A DNA stretch of 42,805 nt from Enterovibrio norvegicus DSM 15893 (lineage in GTDB: Bacteria > Pseudomonadota > Gammaproteobacteria > Enterobacterales > Vibrionaceae): the NCBI RefSeq assembly GCF_900115495.1, contig NZ_FOWR01000015.1, positions 1-42,805 on the forward strand, in the 5' to 3' direction. Shown here piece by piece: positions 22,863-32,806 of this stretch; the stretch's first letter is position 1; each line of letters begins with the position of its first letter. Both the position numbers and the translations under genes were made by a program. Under the pieces are notes generated by a model, which saw nothing but the letters and a program-made list of their open reading frames with translations, did no database searches and was not told the DNA's origin.

Positions 22863-23221
22863 GTCTGACTCCACACTCGATAAATGAAAAGGGAAGCAAT
22901 TTTATACTTCTACGACAAGGATCGCTAGAGAGAAGATCCCTTTTGCAGTGAATAAGATCGAAGTTATACACACAGATCGCACAATTTACTTGCCGATCTG
23001 CACGGGTTTCACCCCAGTTACTCACAGATTGAGGCACATTACGGTCGAAATAGTGTAGAACTGATCACAGTAGTTTTCAGTTTGGTCCACAAAACATTTC
23101 ACACGATCAAATTAAACAGATTTGCAGTAAAGATCATATTTCCACTTCTTATACCAGACTTGTCCAATGAAAAGTTACAGCCTTCACACAAGGAAAAGTG
23201 GATAAGATCGGTGAAGGATCC
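22863..23221. promoter_or_regulatory. dnaA-rpmH divergent intergenic region with DnaA boxes
   Basis: About 550 bp separates dnaA from rpmH. It carries a consensus DnaA box TTATACACA at 22964-22972, a one-mismatch box on the minus strand (AGTGGATAA, about 23197-23205), and several GATC sites. Autoregulation of dnaA through boxes at its promoter is established in E. coli. I could not choose a dnaA promoter with confidence. No gene is seen here. Confidence 0.6.
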
Positions 23222-23249
23222 TTGCGCTAACTTTTCGAATCCGTATAAT
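23222..23249 (+). promoter_or_regulatory. rpmH promoter, distal
   Basis: TTGCGC (23222-23227) and a perfect TATAAT (23244-23249) are separated by 16 bp and followed by a GC-rich discriminator, as in ribosomal promoters. Confidence 0.6.
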
Positions 23250-23296
23250 TACGCGCCCAAGAGTTCGGATTGTGGCCATTTCTGGTTTATACATTA

Positions 23297-23325
23297 TTGA
23301 CTATAACTCGGTCAGTGATTACAAT
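23297..23325 (+). promoter_or_regulatory. rpmH promoter, proximal
   Basis: TTGACT (23297-23302) and TACAAT (23320-23325) are separated by an optimal 17 bp and followed by CCGCCC, a GC-rich discriminator typical of stringently controlled genes. It lies about 86 bp upstream of rpmH. Confidence 0.72.
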
Positions 23326-23411
23326 CCGCCCTCTTTGTTGAGAGGCGTCGGACTTTCGTCCCACGTCGGGTTAACAAACCTAAAAACTGATCAGTAATTA
23401 AGGTAGAAACC

Positions 23412-23546
23412 ATGAAACGCACTTTTCAACCTTCCGTTCTAAAGCGTAAGCGCTCACACGGTTTCCGTGCACGCATGGCAACTAAGAATGGCCGTAAGGT
23501 TATTGCCGCTCGCCGTGCGAAAGGCCGTAAGCAACTTTCTAAATAA
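23412..23546 (+). CDS. rpmH: 50S ribosomal protein L34
   Basis: A 44-residue, highly basic ribosomal large-subunit protein: [20 protein letters not shown], then an Arg/Lys-rich tail ending GRKQLSK. Sequence and size match L34 almost exactly. It is read from ATG 23412 to TAA 23544-23546, behind two tandem promoters. rnpA follows 13 bp later in the conserved rpmH-rnpA-yidD-yidC order. Confidence 0.97.
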   Translation: MKRTFQPSVLKRKRSHGFRARMATKNGRKVIAARRAKGRKQLSK

Positions 23547-23559
23547 TCACTAGTGATTT

Positions 23560-23919
23560 GTGAATAAGTTCGCTTTTTGTCGGGAGTTACGTCTGTTAAC
23601 TCCCGCACATTTCAACTCTGTCTTCCAGCAACCTCATCGCGCTGGCTCACCACACTTAACCATTCTTGCGCGCAATAACACGCTTGACCATCCTCGTATG
23701 GGGCAGGCAGTGCCAAAAAAACAAATCAAACTTGCTGTCGACCGCAACCGCTTTAAGCGTTTAGTTCGCGAAAGTTTTCGCCTGCATCAACATTCGTTGC
23801 CTGCGAAAGATTTTGTTGTAATTGCTAAGAAAAGTGCCAATGAGCTCAGTAACGAAGAACTGAGTGTGCTGCTCGATAAATTATGGCAACGTTTATCTCG
23901 ACCGCCGCGAAAAAAATAG
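23560..23919 (+). CDS. rnpA: Ribonuclease P protein component
   Basis: A 119-residue basic protein that assists the RNase P RNA in 5' processing of tRNA precursors. It begins at GTG 23560, with [19 protein letters not shown] and the hallmark RNR motif in [15 protein letters not shown] (about residues 60-74). It has the family's normal size. Its end overlaps the yidD start by 37 bp. Confidence 0.96.
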   Translation: MNKFAFCRELRLLTPAHFNSVFQQPHRAGSPHLTILARNNTLDHPRMGQAVPKKQIKLAVDRNRFKRLVRESFRLHQHSLPAKDFVVIAKKSANELSNEELSVLLDKLWQRLSRPPRKK

Positions 23920-24143
23920 TCACTGGACTGTTTCGCGGATACCAACTCCTCATCAGCCCCCTTCTAGGGCCTAGATGTCGTTTCACGCCGACATGCTCCC
24001 AATACGCCATAGAAGCGGTCAACCGTCACGGTGTTGTAAAAGGGTGTTGGTTCGCTAGCAAACGTCTATTAAAATGCCATCCTCTTAATCATGGTGGGTA
24101 CGATCCTGTGCCCCCGCGTCATCCTCATAATCGAGACAATTAG
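23883..24143 (+). CDS. yidD: Membrane protein insertion efficiency factor YidD
   Basis: An 86-residue protein of the YidD family, an amphipathic membrane-associated factor thought to help YidC-dependent insertion. The conserved core [32 protein letters not shown] with its two cysteines, followed by [18 protein letters not shown], is intact. It overlaps the end of rnpA by 37 bp and ends 2 bp before yidC, so translation is probably coupled. Confidence 0.96.
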   Translation: MATFISTAAKKIVTGLFRGYQLLISPLLGPRCRFTPTCSQYAIEAVNRHGVVKGCWFASKRLLKCHPLNHGGYDPVPPRHPHNRDN

Positions 24144-24145
24144 CA

Positions 24146-25765
24146 ATGGATTCTCAACGCAATATCCTGTTGATTGCCCTAATGTTCGTTTCATTCATGT
24201 TGTACCTCAACTGGAATGAAGCAAACACCCCTCAACCACAGGGACCGGGCGTAACGCAGCAAGCACAACACAGTGGTGATGTACCCGCCAGTTCAGATGC
24301 TTCTCAGCCTCTGACTCAGGATTCAGTCTCTAATAAGCTGATCACTATCCATACCGATGTATTGACTCTGACTGTTGATACGCTTGGCGGCGATGTCATT
24401 CGTGCGGAATTGGAAAAATATGACGCGGAATTCGGCTCTAAGGACAAATTTGTTCTGCTGAAAAACCAGCCTGATCATGCATTCGTTGCACAAAGTGGCC
24501 TCATTGGCCCTAATGGCATCGATACGTTAAATGGCCGTGCACAATTCTCAACCACAGCAACTGAATTTACACTTGCTGATGGCCAAGATGAGCTTCGTGT
24601 GCCATTAACCGTGTCGAAAGACGGCATCGAATACACCAAAGTGTTCGTGTTGAAACGAGGTGATTACGCCGTTGGCGTGGACTACACCATCAATAATGAA
24701 ACTGACAAGCCTGCATCAGTTCAAATGTACGCACAACTTAAGCAAAACCTGCTTGATGATGGCGGCAGCTTGACCATGCCTACCTACCGTGGTGGCGCAT
24801 ACTCTGCAGATGACACTAAATACAAAAAATACAGCTTTGACGACATGCAGGATAAGAACCTTAACCTGACTATCGCTAACGACGGCTGGGCTGCCATGAT
24901 GCAACACTACTTTGTTGCTGCTTGGATCCCACACGCTGAAGGTGAAGCAAATCTGTATACCCGTACCAGCAATGGTCAAGGTTTCATTGGTGTTCGCTAC
25001 CCAACAACCACGGTTGCTGCTGGTACTGAAACCACGTTGGATTCAACCTTGTGGGTAGGTCCTAAGCTACAAGACCAAATGGAAGCGACAGCACCTAACC
25101 TTAACCTAACGGTCGATTACGGTTGGTTGTGGTTCATTGCAAGCCCACTGCACTGGTTGCTAGCAACCATTCATGGCTTCGTTGGTAACTGGGGCTTTGC
25201 GATCATCCTATTGACCTTCATCGTTCGTGGTGCGATGTACCCGCTGACCAAAGCGCAGTACACCTCAATGGCGAAAATGCGCATGCTGCAGCCTAAGTTG
25301 GCTGAAATGCGTGAGCGTATTGGCGATGACCGCCAGCGCATGAGCCAAGAAATGATGGAGCTGTATAAGAAAGAGAAAGTGAACCCATTGGGTGGCTGTC
25401 TTCCTCTTATCCTTCAAATGCCAATCTTCATTGCGCTTTACTGGGCATTGATGGAATCGGTAGAACTGCGTCACGCGCCATTCATGCTTTGGATTCAAGA
25501 TTTGTCAGCACCGGATCCATACTACGTGCTGCCACTTCTGATGGGTGCTTCAATGTTCCTTATCCAGAAGATGAGCCCAAGCACCGTGACGGACCCGATG
25601 CAGCAGAAGATCATGACCTTCATGCCTGTGATGTTCACCGTGTTCTTCCTGTGGTTCCCAGCAGGCCTAGTACTTTACTGGTTGGTATCGAACATCGTAA
25701 CGCTTATCCAGCAAACACTGATTTATCGTGCGCTGGAGAAAAAAGGCCTTCACAGCCGTAAGTAA
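24146..25765 (+). CDS. yidC: Membrane protein insertase YidC
   Basis: A 539-residue Oxa1-family insertase of the inner membrane. There is an N-terminal anchor helix ([17 protein letters not shown], residues 6-22), a low-complexity linker and a large periplasmic P1 beta domain. The C-terminal five-helix core follows (from about residue 330), including the cytoplasmic C1 hairpin ([23 protein letters not shown]) and [22 protein letters not shown]. It ends in a short basic tail. It is the last gene of the rpmH cluster and is followed by a terminator. Clients include the ATP synthase c and a subunits encoded further right. Confidence 0.98.
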   Translation: MDSQRNILLIALMFVSFMLYLNWNEANTPQPQGPGVTQQAQHSGDVPASSDASQPLTQDSVSNKLITIHTDVLTLTVDTLGGDVIRAELEKYDAEFGSKDKFVLLKNQPDHAFVAQSGLIGPNGIDTLNGRAQFSTTATEFTLADGQDELRVPLTVSKDGIEYTKVFVLKRGDYAVGVDYTINNETDKPASVQMYAQLKQNLLDDGGSLTMPTYRGGAYSADDTKYKKYSFDDMQDKNLNLTIANDGWAAMMQHYFVAAWIPHAEGEANLYTRTSNGQGFIGVRYPTTTVAAGTETTLDSTLWVGPKLQDQMEATAPNLNLTVDYGWLWFIASPLHWLLATIHGFVGNWGFAIILLTFIVRGAMYPLTKAQYTSMAKMRMLQPKLAEMRERIGDDRQRMSQEMMELYKKEKVNPLGGCLPLILQMPIFIALYWALMESVELRHAPFMLWIQDLSAPDPYYVLPLLMGASMFLIQKMSPSTVTDPMQQKIMTFMPVMFTVFFLWFPAGLVLYWLVSNIVTLIQQTLIYRALEKKGLHSRK

Positions 25766-25784
25766 GTGGTAACGAATAAAGACG

Positions 25785-25812
25785 AGGCGGCCATTGGCCG
25801 CCTTTCTTCGTT
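25785..25812 (+). terminator. yidC terminator
   Basis: AGGCGGCC (25785-25792) pairs with GGCCGCCT (25796-25803) around a tight loop, followed by TTCTTCG. Confidence 0.8.
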
Positions 25813-25945
25813 TATGCCCAAACGCATTTTCCAATCTCACTCTTTTTCGCTAGAAGTCTTCAGTCTGTAATGACGCTTAAGTCTGCATATTGATAAAGTT
25901 TGAGGTTACACTAGCAGCAATTTTCATCAGTAGGTTTTAACTACC

Positions 25946-27310
25946 ATGAGTTACACAGACACTATCGTCGCACAAGCTACCCCGCCAGGACGCGGCGGTG
26001 TGGGTATCGTTCGCGTTTCAGGACCGAAAGCGAGAGAAGTCGCCATGGCAGTCACAGGCCGAGAACTGCCTGTTCGTCGTGCAGAATATTTGCCATTTAA
26101 AGATGAACAAGGCGCAGCGCTAGACCAAGGCATAGCCTTGTATTTCCAAGCGCCAAACTCGTTCACTGGTGAAGACGTACTCGAACTGCAAGGTCATGGC
26201 GGCCCTGTGATCATGGACATGCTGATCAAACGCATTGTCGCGATTGAGGGTGTGCGCACCGCCAAGCCTGGTGAGTTTTCCGAGCGTGCCTTTTTGAATG
26301 ACAAGCTGGATTTAGCACAAGCGGAGGCCATTGCAGATCTGATTGATGCAAGCTCAGAACAAGCGGCTAAAAGCGCACTGCAGAGCCTTCAAGGGGCGTT
26401 TTCTAACAAGATTAACCACCTTGTTGAATCACTGATTCACCTGCGTATCTATGTTGAAGCAGCTATCGACTTCCCAGACGAAGAAATCGACTTTCTATCT
26501 GACGGTAAAGTGGCGGCGGATCTCAACGGCATCATCGACTCACTGAACGATGTGCGCAAAGAAGCGAACCAAGGTGCCATCATGCGTGAAGGCATGAAAG
26601 TGGTCATTGCTGGTCGCCCAAATGCCGGCAAATCCAGCCTACTGAATGCCCTATCAGGTAAAGACAGTGCCATCGTTACCGACATTGCAGGGACGACACG
26701 GGACGTACTACGTGAACACATCCACATTGATGGGATGCCGCTTCATATCATTGATACCGCAGGCCTTCGCGATGCATCTGACGAAGTAGAACGTATTGGT
26801 ATTGAACGCGCTTGGGATGAAATAACACAAGCAGACCGCGTGCTATTTATGGTTGATGGCACCACAACAGATGCCACGTCGCCAGAAGACATTTGGCCAG
26901 AGTTTATCGATCGTCTACCTGAAAACATTGGCATGACGGTAATCCGCAATAAAGCCGACGTCACCGGCGAGTCACTGGGTATCTGTCATGCAAGCCAACC
27001 TACCTTAATCCGCCTAAGTGCAAAAACAGGCATAGGGGTGGATGCGCTTCGTGAGCATTTGAAAGCCTGCATGGGCTTTTCAGGTGCAACAGAAGGCGGC
27101 TTCATGGCTCGCCGACGTCACCTTGCAGCATTGGATGCCGCGTCACGCCACCTAGATACCGGAAAAGATCAACTTGAGGGCTATATGGCGGGCGAAATAT
27201 TGGCGGAAGAACTAAGGATCGCACAGCAACACCTCAGCGAGATCACTGGAGAATTTAGCTCAGATGATCTGCTTGGCAGAATCTTTAGCTCCTTTTGCAT
27301 CGGTAAATAA
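25946..27310 (+). CDS. mnmE: tRNA modification GTPase MnmE
   Basis: A 454-residue GTPase that, with MnmG, adds the (carboxymethyl)aminomethyl group to C5 of the wobble uridine of some tRNAs. The N-terminal folate-binding domain ([22 protein letters not shown]) is followed by a helical domain interrupted by the G domain. The P loop is GRPNAGKSS (about 226-234), with [14 protein letters not shown] and NKAD. The polypeptide ends in the catalytic CIGK. It is preceded by the yidC terminator and followed by its own. Its partner gene mnmG lies just across oriC. Confidence 0.98.
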   Translation: MSYTDTIVAQATPPGRGGVGIVRVSGPKAREVAMAVTGRELPVRRAEYLPFKDEQGAALDQGIALYFQAPNSFTGEDVLELQGHGGPVIMDMLIKRIVAIEGVRTAKPGEFSERAFLNDKLDLAQAEAIADLIDASSEQAAKSALQSLQGAFSNKINHLVESLIHLRIYVEAAIDFPDEEIDFLSDGKVAADLNGIIDSLNDVRKEANQGAIMREGMKVVIAGRPNAGKSSLLNALSGKDSAIVTDIAGTTRDVLREHIHIDGMPLHIIDTAGLRDASDEVERIGIERAWDEITQADRVLFMVDGTTTDATSPEDIWPEFIDRLPENIGMTVIRNKADVTGESLGICHASQPTLIRLSAKTGIGVDALREHLKACMGFSGATEGGFMARRRHLAALDAASRHLDTGKDQLEGYMAGEILAEELRIAQQHLSEITGEFSSDDLLGRIFSSFCIGK

Positions 27311-27316
27311 TCCCTT

Positions 27317-27342
27317 AAAGCTGCCTCCGAGCAGCTTTTTTT
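27317..27342 (+). terminator. mnmE terminator
   Basis: AAAGCTGC (27317-27324) and GCAGCTTT (27331-27338) form a stem with a 6-nt loop, followed by further T residues to 27342. Confidence 0.88.
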
Positions 27343-27406
27343 CTGCCCTCGATCTTGTCTCGTCTTTGCTACACTTATCTACATATCCCACCGAAGACAA
27401 CCGTGA

Positions 27407-28534
27407 ATGATAAATAGCCTTAACCCTATGCTTAATTTGGGCATAGCGCGCTGCGACAAGCTTCAGATACATCATCTTCGCATGGTGAACCTTCTGGCTT
27501 GCTTGTGTGCGGGCGGAACACTTCTGTTTTCTGCATTGTTTTGGTTTGCGTTTGGCAGTGCTTCCGCCGCGCTTTTCAATGGTCTCTTCGCGCTCATCTT
27601 TGCAATCACGTTCGTGCTCACCCGAGAAGGCATGCTTTGGCTGGCGAAATACTGGATTTTCATGGCGTTCTTCATCCAACAATTTACCCTCCCTTTGTTT
27701 GTCTTGTCGGATAATTTTGAAACCGAATTGCTCTTGCTGGTGGTTCCTACTGCTGTGGTTTTAGTCTTCGATCCTAACGACAGAATGCCGAGATATATTC
27801 TCTCGTTAATAGCCATCGTTCTGCTTTTTCTGGCCAAAACCATACCTGTACAAGACCCCATATTGGCGCTAACCGATGCTAACGCGCGTGCCGCATACTT
27901 GTGTGTTGTACTCGTACTTGTGCTTGCCTCAGTGGCATTAACTGACTTTTATCTTGTTGATTTGCATAGTATTGATAAATCTTCGCGAAAACTTATCCAC
28001 GAAGATTTACTCACAGAAACCACCAACAGTCAGACCATCTATAAACAAGCTGACGAGCTCTATTATCAAGCTCTTCGCAAAGATGTGTCTTTATCGGCGG
28101 TCGTCATAGACATTGATGATTTTAGACAAATCAATGAGATGCATGGAAGAACGACAGGTGATCACGTGCTTGTTCACATAGCAAAGCTGTTGAATGAAAA
28201 CCTACCTCAAGACACGCCTATCGGTCGGCTCCATGCCGATGTGTTTGTCATTTTGTTAAAAGAAACCGCGCAAACAGACGCCATGCAGGTGGCTGAACAG
28301 CTAAAAATTGCCGTCTGCCGCAGTGTCATTTTACTTGAACATACCGCTGTAAAGCGCACTGCAAGCCTTGGCATTTCTTCTCGACATGAAAGCTGTTCAT
28401 CAGGATCTCAGCTTATCGACGACGCATATCTAGCTGCAAAAAATGCAAAAAAATGCGGTAAAAACAAAATCTTATCTCTCACATCTAGGAATAAAAGTAG
28501 CTTAAACTACAAAGACTACGATAAAACGAGTTAG
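27407..28534 (+). CDS. Membrane protein with degenerate GGDEF domain
   Basis: A 375-residue protein. The first 185 residues contain about six hydrophobic segments (roughly 27-49, 52-71, 80-100, 107-121, 130-144, 163-183). A GGDEF-type domain follows: the Mg-binding segment VVIDIDDFRQINEMHG-TTGDHVL (about 232-255) is good, but the signature motif is HADVF (276-280) instead of GGDEF. The expected RxxD inhibitory site is also absent (LPQD). It is therefore probably not an active diguanylate cyclase; it could be a receptor or structural partner, or on the way to decay. The reading frame is intact. It lies between mnmE and mioC, where relatives have no such gene, about 550 bp from oriC. Its ribosome site is weak. 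Confidence 0.88.
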   Translation: MINSLNPMLNLGIARCDKLQIHHLRMVNLLACLCAGGTLLFSALFWFAFGSASAALFNGLFALIFAITFVLTREGMLWLAKYWIFMAFFIQQFTLPLFVLSDNFETELLLLVVPTAVVLVFDPNDRMPRYILSLIAIVLLFLAKTIPVQDPILALTDANARAAYLCVVLVLVLASVALTDFYLVDLHSIDKSSRKLIHEDLLTETTNSQTIYKQADELYYQALRKDVSLSAVVIDIDDFRQINEMHGRTTGDHVLVHIAKLLNENLPQDTPIGRLHADVFVILLKETAQTDAMQVAEQLKIAVCRSVILLEHTAVKRTASLGISSRHESCSSGSQLIDDAYLAAKNAKKCGKNKILSLTSRNKSSLNYKDYDKTS

Positions 28535-28599
28535 CTTGACTTGCCCTTCTTATCGCTTCAATACTGATTCCACCTAATACAATCAGACGAAGACAACAC

Positions 28600-29046
28600 A
28601 TGACAACGATCACTTTGCTAACAGGCAGCACCTTAGGTGGTGCTGAATACGTTGGCGATCACCTTGCAGATTTGCTCACCAATGAAGGACACAATGTCAC
28701 CGTCGTTAACGAAGGTGAATTGTCAGATATCATTGATAGTAAAAGACTTTTACTTATCACCTCTACACACGGTGCTGGCGATTACCCAGAAAACATAGCA
28801 CCCATAATGGAAGAACTTGAGCAGCAAGCCCCTAGCTTAACCCATCTCAATTTTGCAGTTATTGCTATTGGTGACTCGAGTTATGACACGTTTTGTGGCG
28901 CTGGCCAGCATGCTGATAATCTACTTGCTTCGCTAGGAGCGCAGCGTGATGTACCACGTTTAGAGATAGACATTCTTAACGATCCGCTTCCAGAAGAACC
29001 GGCAGAAGTGTGGTTATCCACGTGGAAAAAGTCATTTTGTGAATAA
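28600..29046 (+). CDS. mioC: Flavodoxin-like protein MioC
   Basis: A 148-residue FMN-binding flavodoxin homologue next to oriC. E. coli MioC has been linked to biotin synthase electron transfer, and transcription of the gene passes toward the origin. The flavin-binding loops are clear: LTGSTLGGAEYVGDHLA (residues 7-23), STHGAGDYPEN and GDSSYDTFCGAG. A possible promoter TTGACT-18 bp-AATACT lies at 28536-28565. The last codons contain TTATCCACGTGG (29014-29025), which is both a one-mismatch DnaA box and a core of a parS-like palindrome. The gene ends about 50 bp before the first strong oriC DnaA box. Confidence 0.95.
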   Translation: MTTITLLTGSTLGGAEYVGDHLADLLTNEGHNVTVVNEGELSDIIDSKRLLLITSTHGAGDYPENIAPIMEELEQQAPSLTHLNFAVIAIGDSSYDTFCGAGQHADNLLASLGAQRDVPRLEIDILNDPLPEEPAEVWLSTWKKSFCE

Positions 29047-29084
29047 AGTGGCTTCTTCACTCATAAAAAACATTCAAAAATGTG

Positions 29085-29390
29085 ACCTTACCTTTGTGGA
29101 TAACTATAGATCTAAACGGTGATCAACCTATAGTTATCCCAATAATAACTTTACCCACATTCTTCCCCTGTTGATAACTAGCCATTTTGATCCCAAGAAG
29201 TACCGTGTTTGATCCAAGCTATCACACAGTTAATGATCCTCAATAACTGCATGATAATGGTGATCATTTGTCAGTTATCCACAAAGATCGGCTTCCTTAA
29301 TAGAAGATCTAATAGAAGATCTATCTAAAAGATCTTTATATATTTTAAAGAGCCCCCCTACGATCTAAGATCACACTTTTGGTTCTCTCG
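29085..29390. other. Chromosomal replication origin oriC
   Basis: The mioC-mnmG gap (29047-29464) has the E. coli-type origin layout in mirror orientation. DnaA boxes: perfect consensus on minus at 29095-29103 (R4-like) and on plus at 29275-29283 (TTATCCACA, R1-like). Weaker boxes are TTATCCCAA at 29134 and, on minus, TTATCAACA at 29169-29177. To the right of the R1-like box is an AT-rich unwinding region with GATC-ending repeats (29298-29350). At least a dozen GATC sites for Dam and SeqA crowd the segment. The mnmG-oriC-mioC context is the known Vibrio chromosome 1 origin. Confidence 0.95.
29298..29350 (-). repeat. oriC DNA unwinding element with tandem 12/13-mers
   Basis: TAATAGAAGATC is repeated perfectly in tandem at 29298-29309 and 29310-29321. 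It is followed by the related 13-mer TATCTAAAAGATC (29322-29334) and then an almost pure A/T stretch to 29348. Read on the minus strand these are GATCTTCTATTA-type 13-mers, equivalent to the L, M and R repeats of E. coli. Confidence 0.9.
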
Positions 29391-29405
29391 CCTCAGGAAA
29401 AGCGG

Positions 29406-29411
29406 TAGAAT
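29406..29411 (+). promoter_or_regulatory. mnmG promoter -10 element
   Basis: TAGAAT lies 54 bp upstream of the mnmG ATG; the -35 (TTCTCT at 17 bp) is poor. Transcription of mnmG away from the origin is a known influence on oriC opening. Confidence 0.4.
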
Positions 29412-29464
29412 GATCCTCCTTTGCTCAACCAATCGATCAACCTTTCCTTTTTCGAGGTCACACC

Positions 29465-31354
29465 ATGTTTTACCAGGATAACTTTGATGTCATCGTTGTT
29501 GGTGGTGGTCATGCAGGTACGGAAGCTGCACTGGCTGCTGCACGTATGGGTCAACAAACCCTGTTGCTGACGCACAACATTGATACATTAGGGCAAATGT
29601 CATGTAACCCAGCCATTGGCGGGATCGGAAAAGGACATCTGGTGAAAGAAGTCGATGCACTCGGTGGCTTAATGGCCCGTGCAATCGACAAAGGTGGTAT
29701 TCAGTTTCGCACGCTAAATGCATCTAAAGGGCCTGCTGTTCGTGCGACACGAGCACAAGCAGACCGTGCACTGTACAAGGCGGCTGTTCGTGAAACGCTT
29801 GAGAATCAACCTAACCTAATGCTTTTCCAACAAGCAGTTATCGATGTGATCGTTGACAAAGATCGCGTAACTGGCGTTGTAACGGAAATGGGTCTTAAAT
29901 TCCGCGCAAAAGCGGTCGTTTTGACGGTTGGGACATTCCTCGGCGGGAAAATCCATATTGGTCTAGAAAATTATTCAGGTGGTCGTGCCGGTGATCCTCC
30001 ATCGATCGCTTTGGCTGATCGCCTTCGTGAATTACCGTTCCGCGTTGACCGACTAAAAACCGGTACGCCACCTCGCATTGATGCGCGTACGGTCGATTTT
30101 AGTGTGATGGAAGAGCAACATGGCGATACACCACGTCCGGTGTTTTCTTTCATGGGTAGCACTGCTGACCATCCACGTCAGGTACCGTGTTACATCACCT
30201 ATACGAATGAAAAAACACACGATGTTATTCGTAATAACCTTGATCGCAGCCCGATGTATGCTGGTGTGATTGAAGGTATTGGCCCTCGCTATTGCCCGTC
30301 GATTGAAGACAAGGTAATGCGCTTTGCGGACAAAGATAAACACCAAATTTTTGTTGAGCCTGAAGGCTTAACCACCCACGAGCTATATCCGAATGGTATT
30401 TCCACCAGTCTGCCTTTTGATGTGCAAATGGGGATCATTCATTCGATCAAAGGTTTTGAGAATGCGCGTGTGATCCGCCCAGGTTACGCGATTGAATACG
30501 ATTTCTTCGATCCCCGCGATCTCAAGCAAACCTTTGAAACGAAACACATGCAAGGCTTGTTCTTCGCTGGCCAAATCAACGGCACTACCGGTTATGAAGA
30601 GGCCGCTGCTCAAGGTTTGTTAGCGGGTGCAAACGCTGCATTGTATGCGCAGGACAAAGAAGGCTGGTGTCCACGCCGTGACCAAGCTTACATGGGCGTG
30701 TTGATCGACGATTTGTCGACCATGGGCACAAAAGAACCGTATCGCATGTTCACCTCTCGCGCGGAATACCGTTTGTTACTGCGTGAAGACAATGCAGATT
30801 TGCGCCTCACCGAAGTCGGTCGTCAGCTAGGTTTGGTTGATGATGAGCGCTGGGCACGTTTTAACCAGAAATTGGAAAATATCGAGCAAGAAGCACAACG
30901 TCTTCGCGGTATTTGGGTGAACCCAACGTCTGAACATGCTGAAGCGATCAATGGCATTCTAAAAGCGCCGATGACACGAGAAGCAAACGGTGAAGATCTA
31001 CTTCGTCGTCCTGAAGTGACGTACGATCAGCTTGTCGCTCAAGCGGCCTTTGCGCCTGCTCATGACGATAAACAAGCGCGTGAACAAGTTGAAATTCAAG
31101 TGAAATACGAAGGCTATATCAATCGTCAAAAAGACGAGATAGAGAAATCGATTCGCCATGAGAACACGCAATTGCCGATTGACCTCGATTACAAACAAAT
31201 CAAAGGTTTATCTAATGAAGTCATTGCGAAATTGAAAGATGCTCGTCCTGAAACTATCGGTAAAGCATCTCGCATTTCAGGTATTACACCTGCCGCTATT
31301 TCTATTCTTTTGGTGCACTTGAAAAAACAAGGCATGCTGAAAAAAGGAGCCTAA
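29465..31354 (+). CDS. mnmG: tRNA uridine-5-carboxymethylaminomethyl modification enzyme MnmG
   Basis: A 629-residue FAD-dependent partner of MnmE (formerly GidA) in wobble-uridine modification. The dinucleotide-binding [19 protein letters not shown] (residues 11-29) and the family signatures [17 protein letters not shown] and [20 protein letters not shown] are present, with the helical C-terminal tRNA-binding domain following. Length equals E. coli MnmG. It is the first gene right of oriC. rsmG starts 6 bp after its stop, and the gene order mnmG-rsmG-parA-parB follows. Confidence 0.98.
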   Translation: MFYQDNFDVIVVGGGHAGTEAALAAARMGQQTLLLTHNIDTLGQMSCNPAIGGIGKGHLVKEVDALGGLMARAIDKGGIQFRTLNASKGPAVRATRAQADRALYKAAVRETLENQPNLMLFQQAVIDVIVDKDRVTGVVTEMGLKFRAKAVVLTVGTFLGGKIHIGLENYSGGRAGDPPSIALADRLRELPFRVDRLKTGTPPRIDARTVDFSVMEEQHGDTPRPVFSFMGSTADHPRQVPCYITYTNEKTHDVIRNNLDRSPMYAGVIEGIGPRYCPSIEDKVMRFADKDKHQIFVEPEGLTTHELYPNGISTSLPFDVQMGIIHSIKGFENARVIRPGYAIEYDFFDPRDLKQTFETKHMQGLFFAGQINGTTGYEEAAAQGLLAGANAALYAQDKEGWCPRRDQAYMGVLIDDLSTMGTKEPYRMFTSRAEYRLLLREDNADLRLTEVGRQLGLVDDERWARFNQKLENIEQEAQRLRGIWVNPTSEHAEAINGILKAPMTREANGEDLLRRPEVTYDQLVAQAAFAPAHDDKQAREQVEIQVKYEGYINRQKDEIEKSIRHENTQLPIDLDYKQIKGLSNEVIAKLKDARPETIGKASRISGITPAAISILLVHLKKQGMLKKGA

Positions 31355-31360
31355 CAGGCT

Positions 31361-31975
31361 GTGAAACAACGTCTAGCACAACTTATTGAACAAGCTGGGA
31401 TGGAGATCCCTGCTCATCAACAAGATCAATTGATCGGCTATGTTGAAATGCTTCACAAATGGAACAAGGCGTATAACCTAACATCAGTACGCGATCCTCA
31501 AGAAATGATCATCAAGCACATCATGGACAGTATTGTCGTGAGTCAACACTTGGAAGGATCAACGTTCATTGATGTTGGTACGGGTCCTGGTCTTCCTGGG
31601 ATCCCGCTCGCGATCGTAAACCCTGAAAAATCATTTACCTTGCTTGATAGTCTAGGTAAACGTATTCGTTTTATTCGTCAGGTCATTCATGAACTGAAAA
31701 TTGACAATGTCACCCCGGTTCAAAGCCGTGTTGAAGACTTCCAATCGGAAGCTGGCTTTGACGGTGTATTAAGTCGTGCGTTTGCATCGATGAACGATAT
31801 GATCAGTTGGTGTCATCATTTGCCAGCACCGAACGGTCACTTTCTCGCATTGAAGGGACAAGTCGACCAAGTCGAGATTGATGCCCTGCCTGCTGATTGT
31901 TCTGTGACCGATATCAAACCTTTGACTGTTCCCGGATTGGAAGGGCAACGTCATCTAGTAATCTTGGCTAAATAG
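31361..31975 (+). CDS. rsmG: 16S rRNA (guanine527-N7)-methyltransferase RsmG
   Basis: A 204-residue SAM-dependent methyltransferase (formerly GidB) that makes m7G527 in 16S rRNA. The SAM-binding motif [15 protein letters not shown] (about residues 68-82) and the conserved N-terminal [30 protein letters not shown] and ALKGQ are all present. It starts with GTG six bases after mnmG, with the AGGAG ribosome site overlapping the mnmG end. It precedes parA by 22 bp. Confidence 0.97.
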   Translation: MKQRLAQLIEQAGMEIPAHQQDQLIGYVEMLHKWNKAYNLTSVRDPQEMIIKHIMDSIVVSQHLEGSTFIDVGTGPGLPGIPLAIVNPEKSFTLLDSLGKRIRFIRQVIHELKIDNVTPVQSRVEDFQSEAGFDGVLSRAFASMNDMISWCHHLPAPNGHFLALKGQVDQVEIDALPADCSVTDIKPLTVPGLEGQRHLVILAK

Positions 31976-31997
31976 GATTGTCTGGCGAGGTTTACTT

Positions 31998-32798
31998 GTG
32001 GGAAAAGTCATAGCAATTGCGAACCAAAAAGGGGGCGTTGGAAAAACAACGACCTGTATTAATCTGGCTGCGTCTTTAGCCGCAACCCAGCGCAAGGTGC
32101 TTGTTATAGACCTAGACCCGCAGGGAAACGCGACAATGGCCAGTGGTGTCGATAAGTACGATGTCGATGCCACGGCCTATGATTTACTTGTTGAAGAAAC
32201 CCCTTTCAATGACGTGGTGGTGACGGAAACAACAGGCGGGTATCACCTGATCGCTGCAAATGGCGATGTGACAGCCGCTGAAATCAAACTCATGGAAGTG
32301 TTTGCACGAGAAGTAAGATTGCGCAATGCGCTAGCGGAAGTGCGTGAAAACTATGATTTCATCTTCATAGATTGTCCACCTTCCTTAAACCTTCTTACAA
32401 TCAATGCCATGACAGCATCAAACTCTGTACTTGTGCCGATGCAGTGTGAATATTTTGCACTGGAAGGATTAACAGCCTTGATGGATACCATCAGTAAGCT
32501 AGCAAGTGTTGTGAATGCAGATTTGCATGTCGAAGGTTTGCTCAGAACCATGTACGATCCAAGAAATCGATTGGCGACTGAAGTGTCCGATCAGATTAAG
32601 AAACATTTTGGTGATAAAGTGTATCGCACGGTAATACCGCGCAATGTTCGCCTTGCAGAAGCGCCGAGTCATGGGCGACCTGCCATGTATTATGATAAAT
32701 ACTCAAGCGGAGCAAAAGCATACCTTGCCCTAGCAGGTGAAATGCTTCGTCGAGAAGAACAAGCAAGATTTACGGCAAACGCAGCCAGCGCTTCTTAA
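31998..32798 (+). CDS. parA: Chromosome partitioning ATPase ParA (Soj)
   Basis: A 266-residue Walker-type ATPase that drives segregation of ParB-bound origins. The deviant Walker A KGGVGKTT is at residues 11-18, followed by VLVIDLDPQGNATMASG (Walker A') and FIFIDCPPSLNLLT (Walker B). It starts with GTG 31998. parB follows after 8 bp. It lacks the N-terminal DNA-binding extension of plasmid type Ia ParA, consistent with a chromosomal ParA. Confidence 0.96.
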   Translation: MGKVIAIANQKGGVGKTTTCINLAASLAATQRKVLVIDLDPQGNATMASGVDKYDVDATAYDLLVEETPFNDVVVTETTGGYHLIAANGDVTAAEIKLMEVFAREVRLRNALAEVRENYDFIFIDCPPSLNLLTINAMTASNSVLVPMQCEYFALEGLTALMDTISKLASVVNADLHVEGLLRTMYDPRNRLATEVSDQIKKHFGDKVYRTVIPRNVRLAEAPSHGRPAMYYDKYSSGAKAYLALAGEMLRREEQARFTANAASAS

Positions 32799-32806
32799 GG
32801 AATTAA

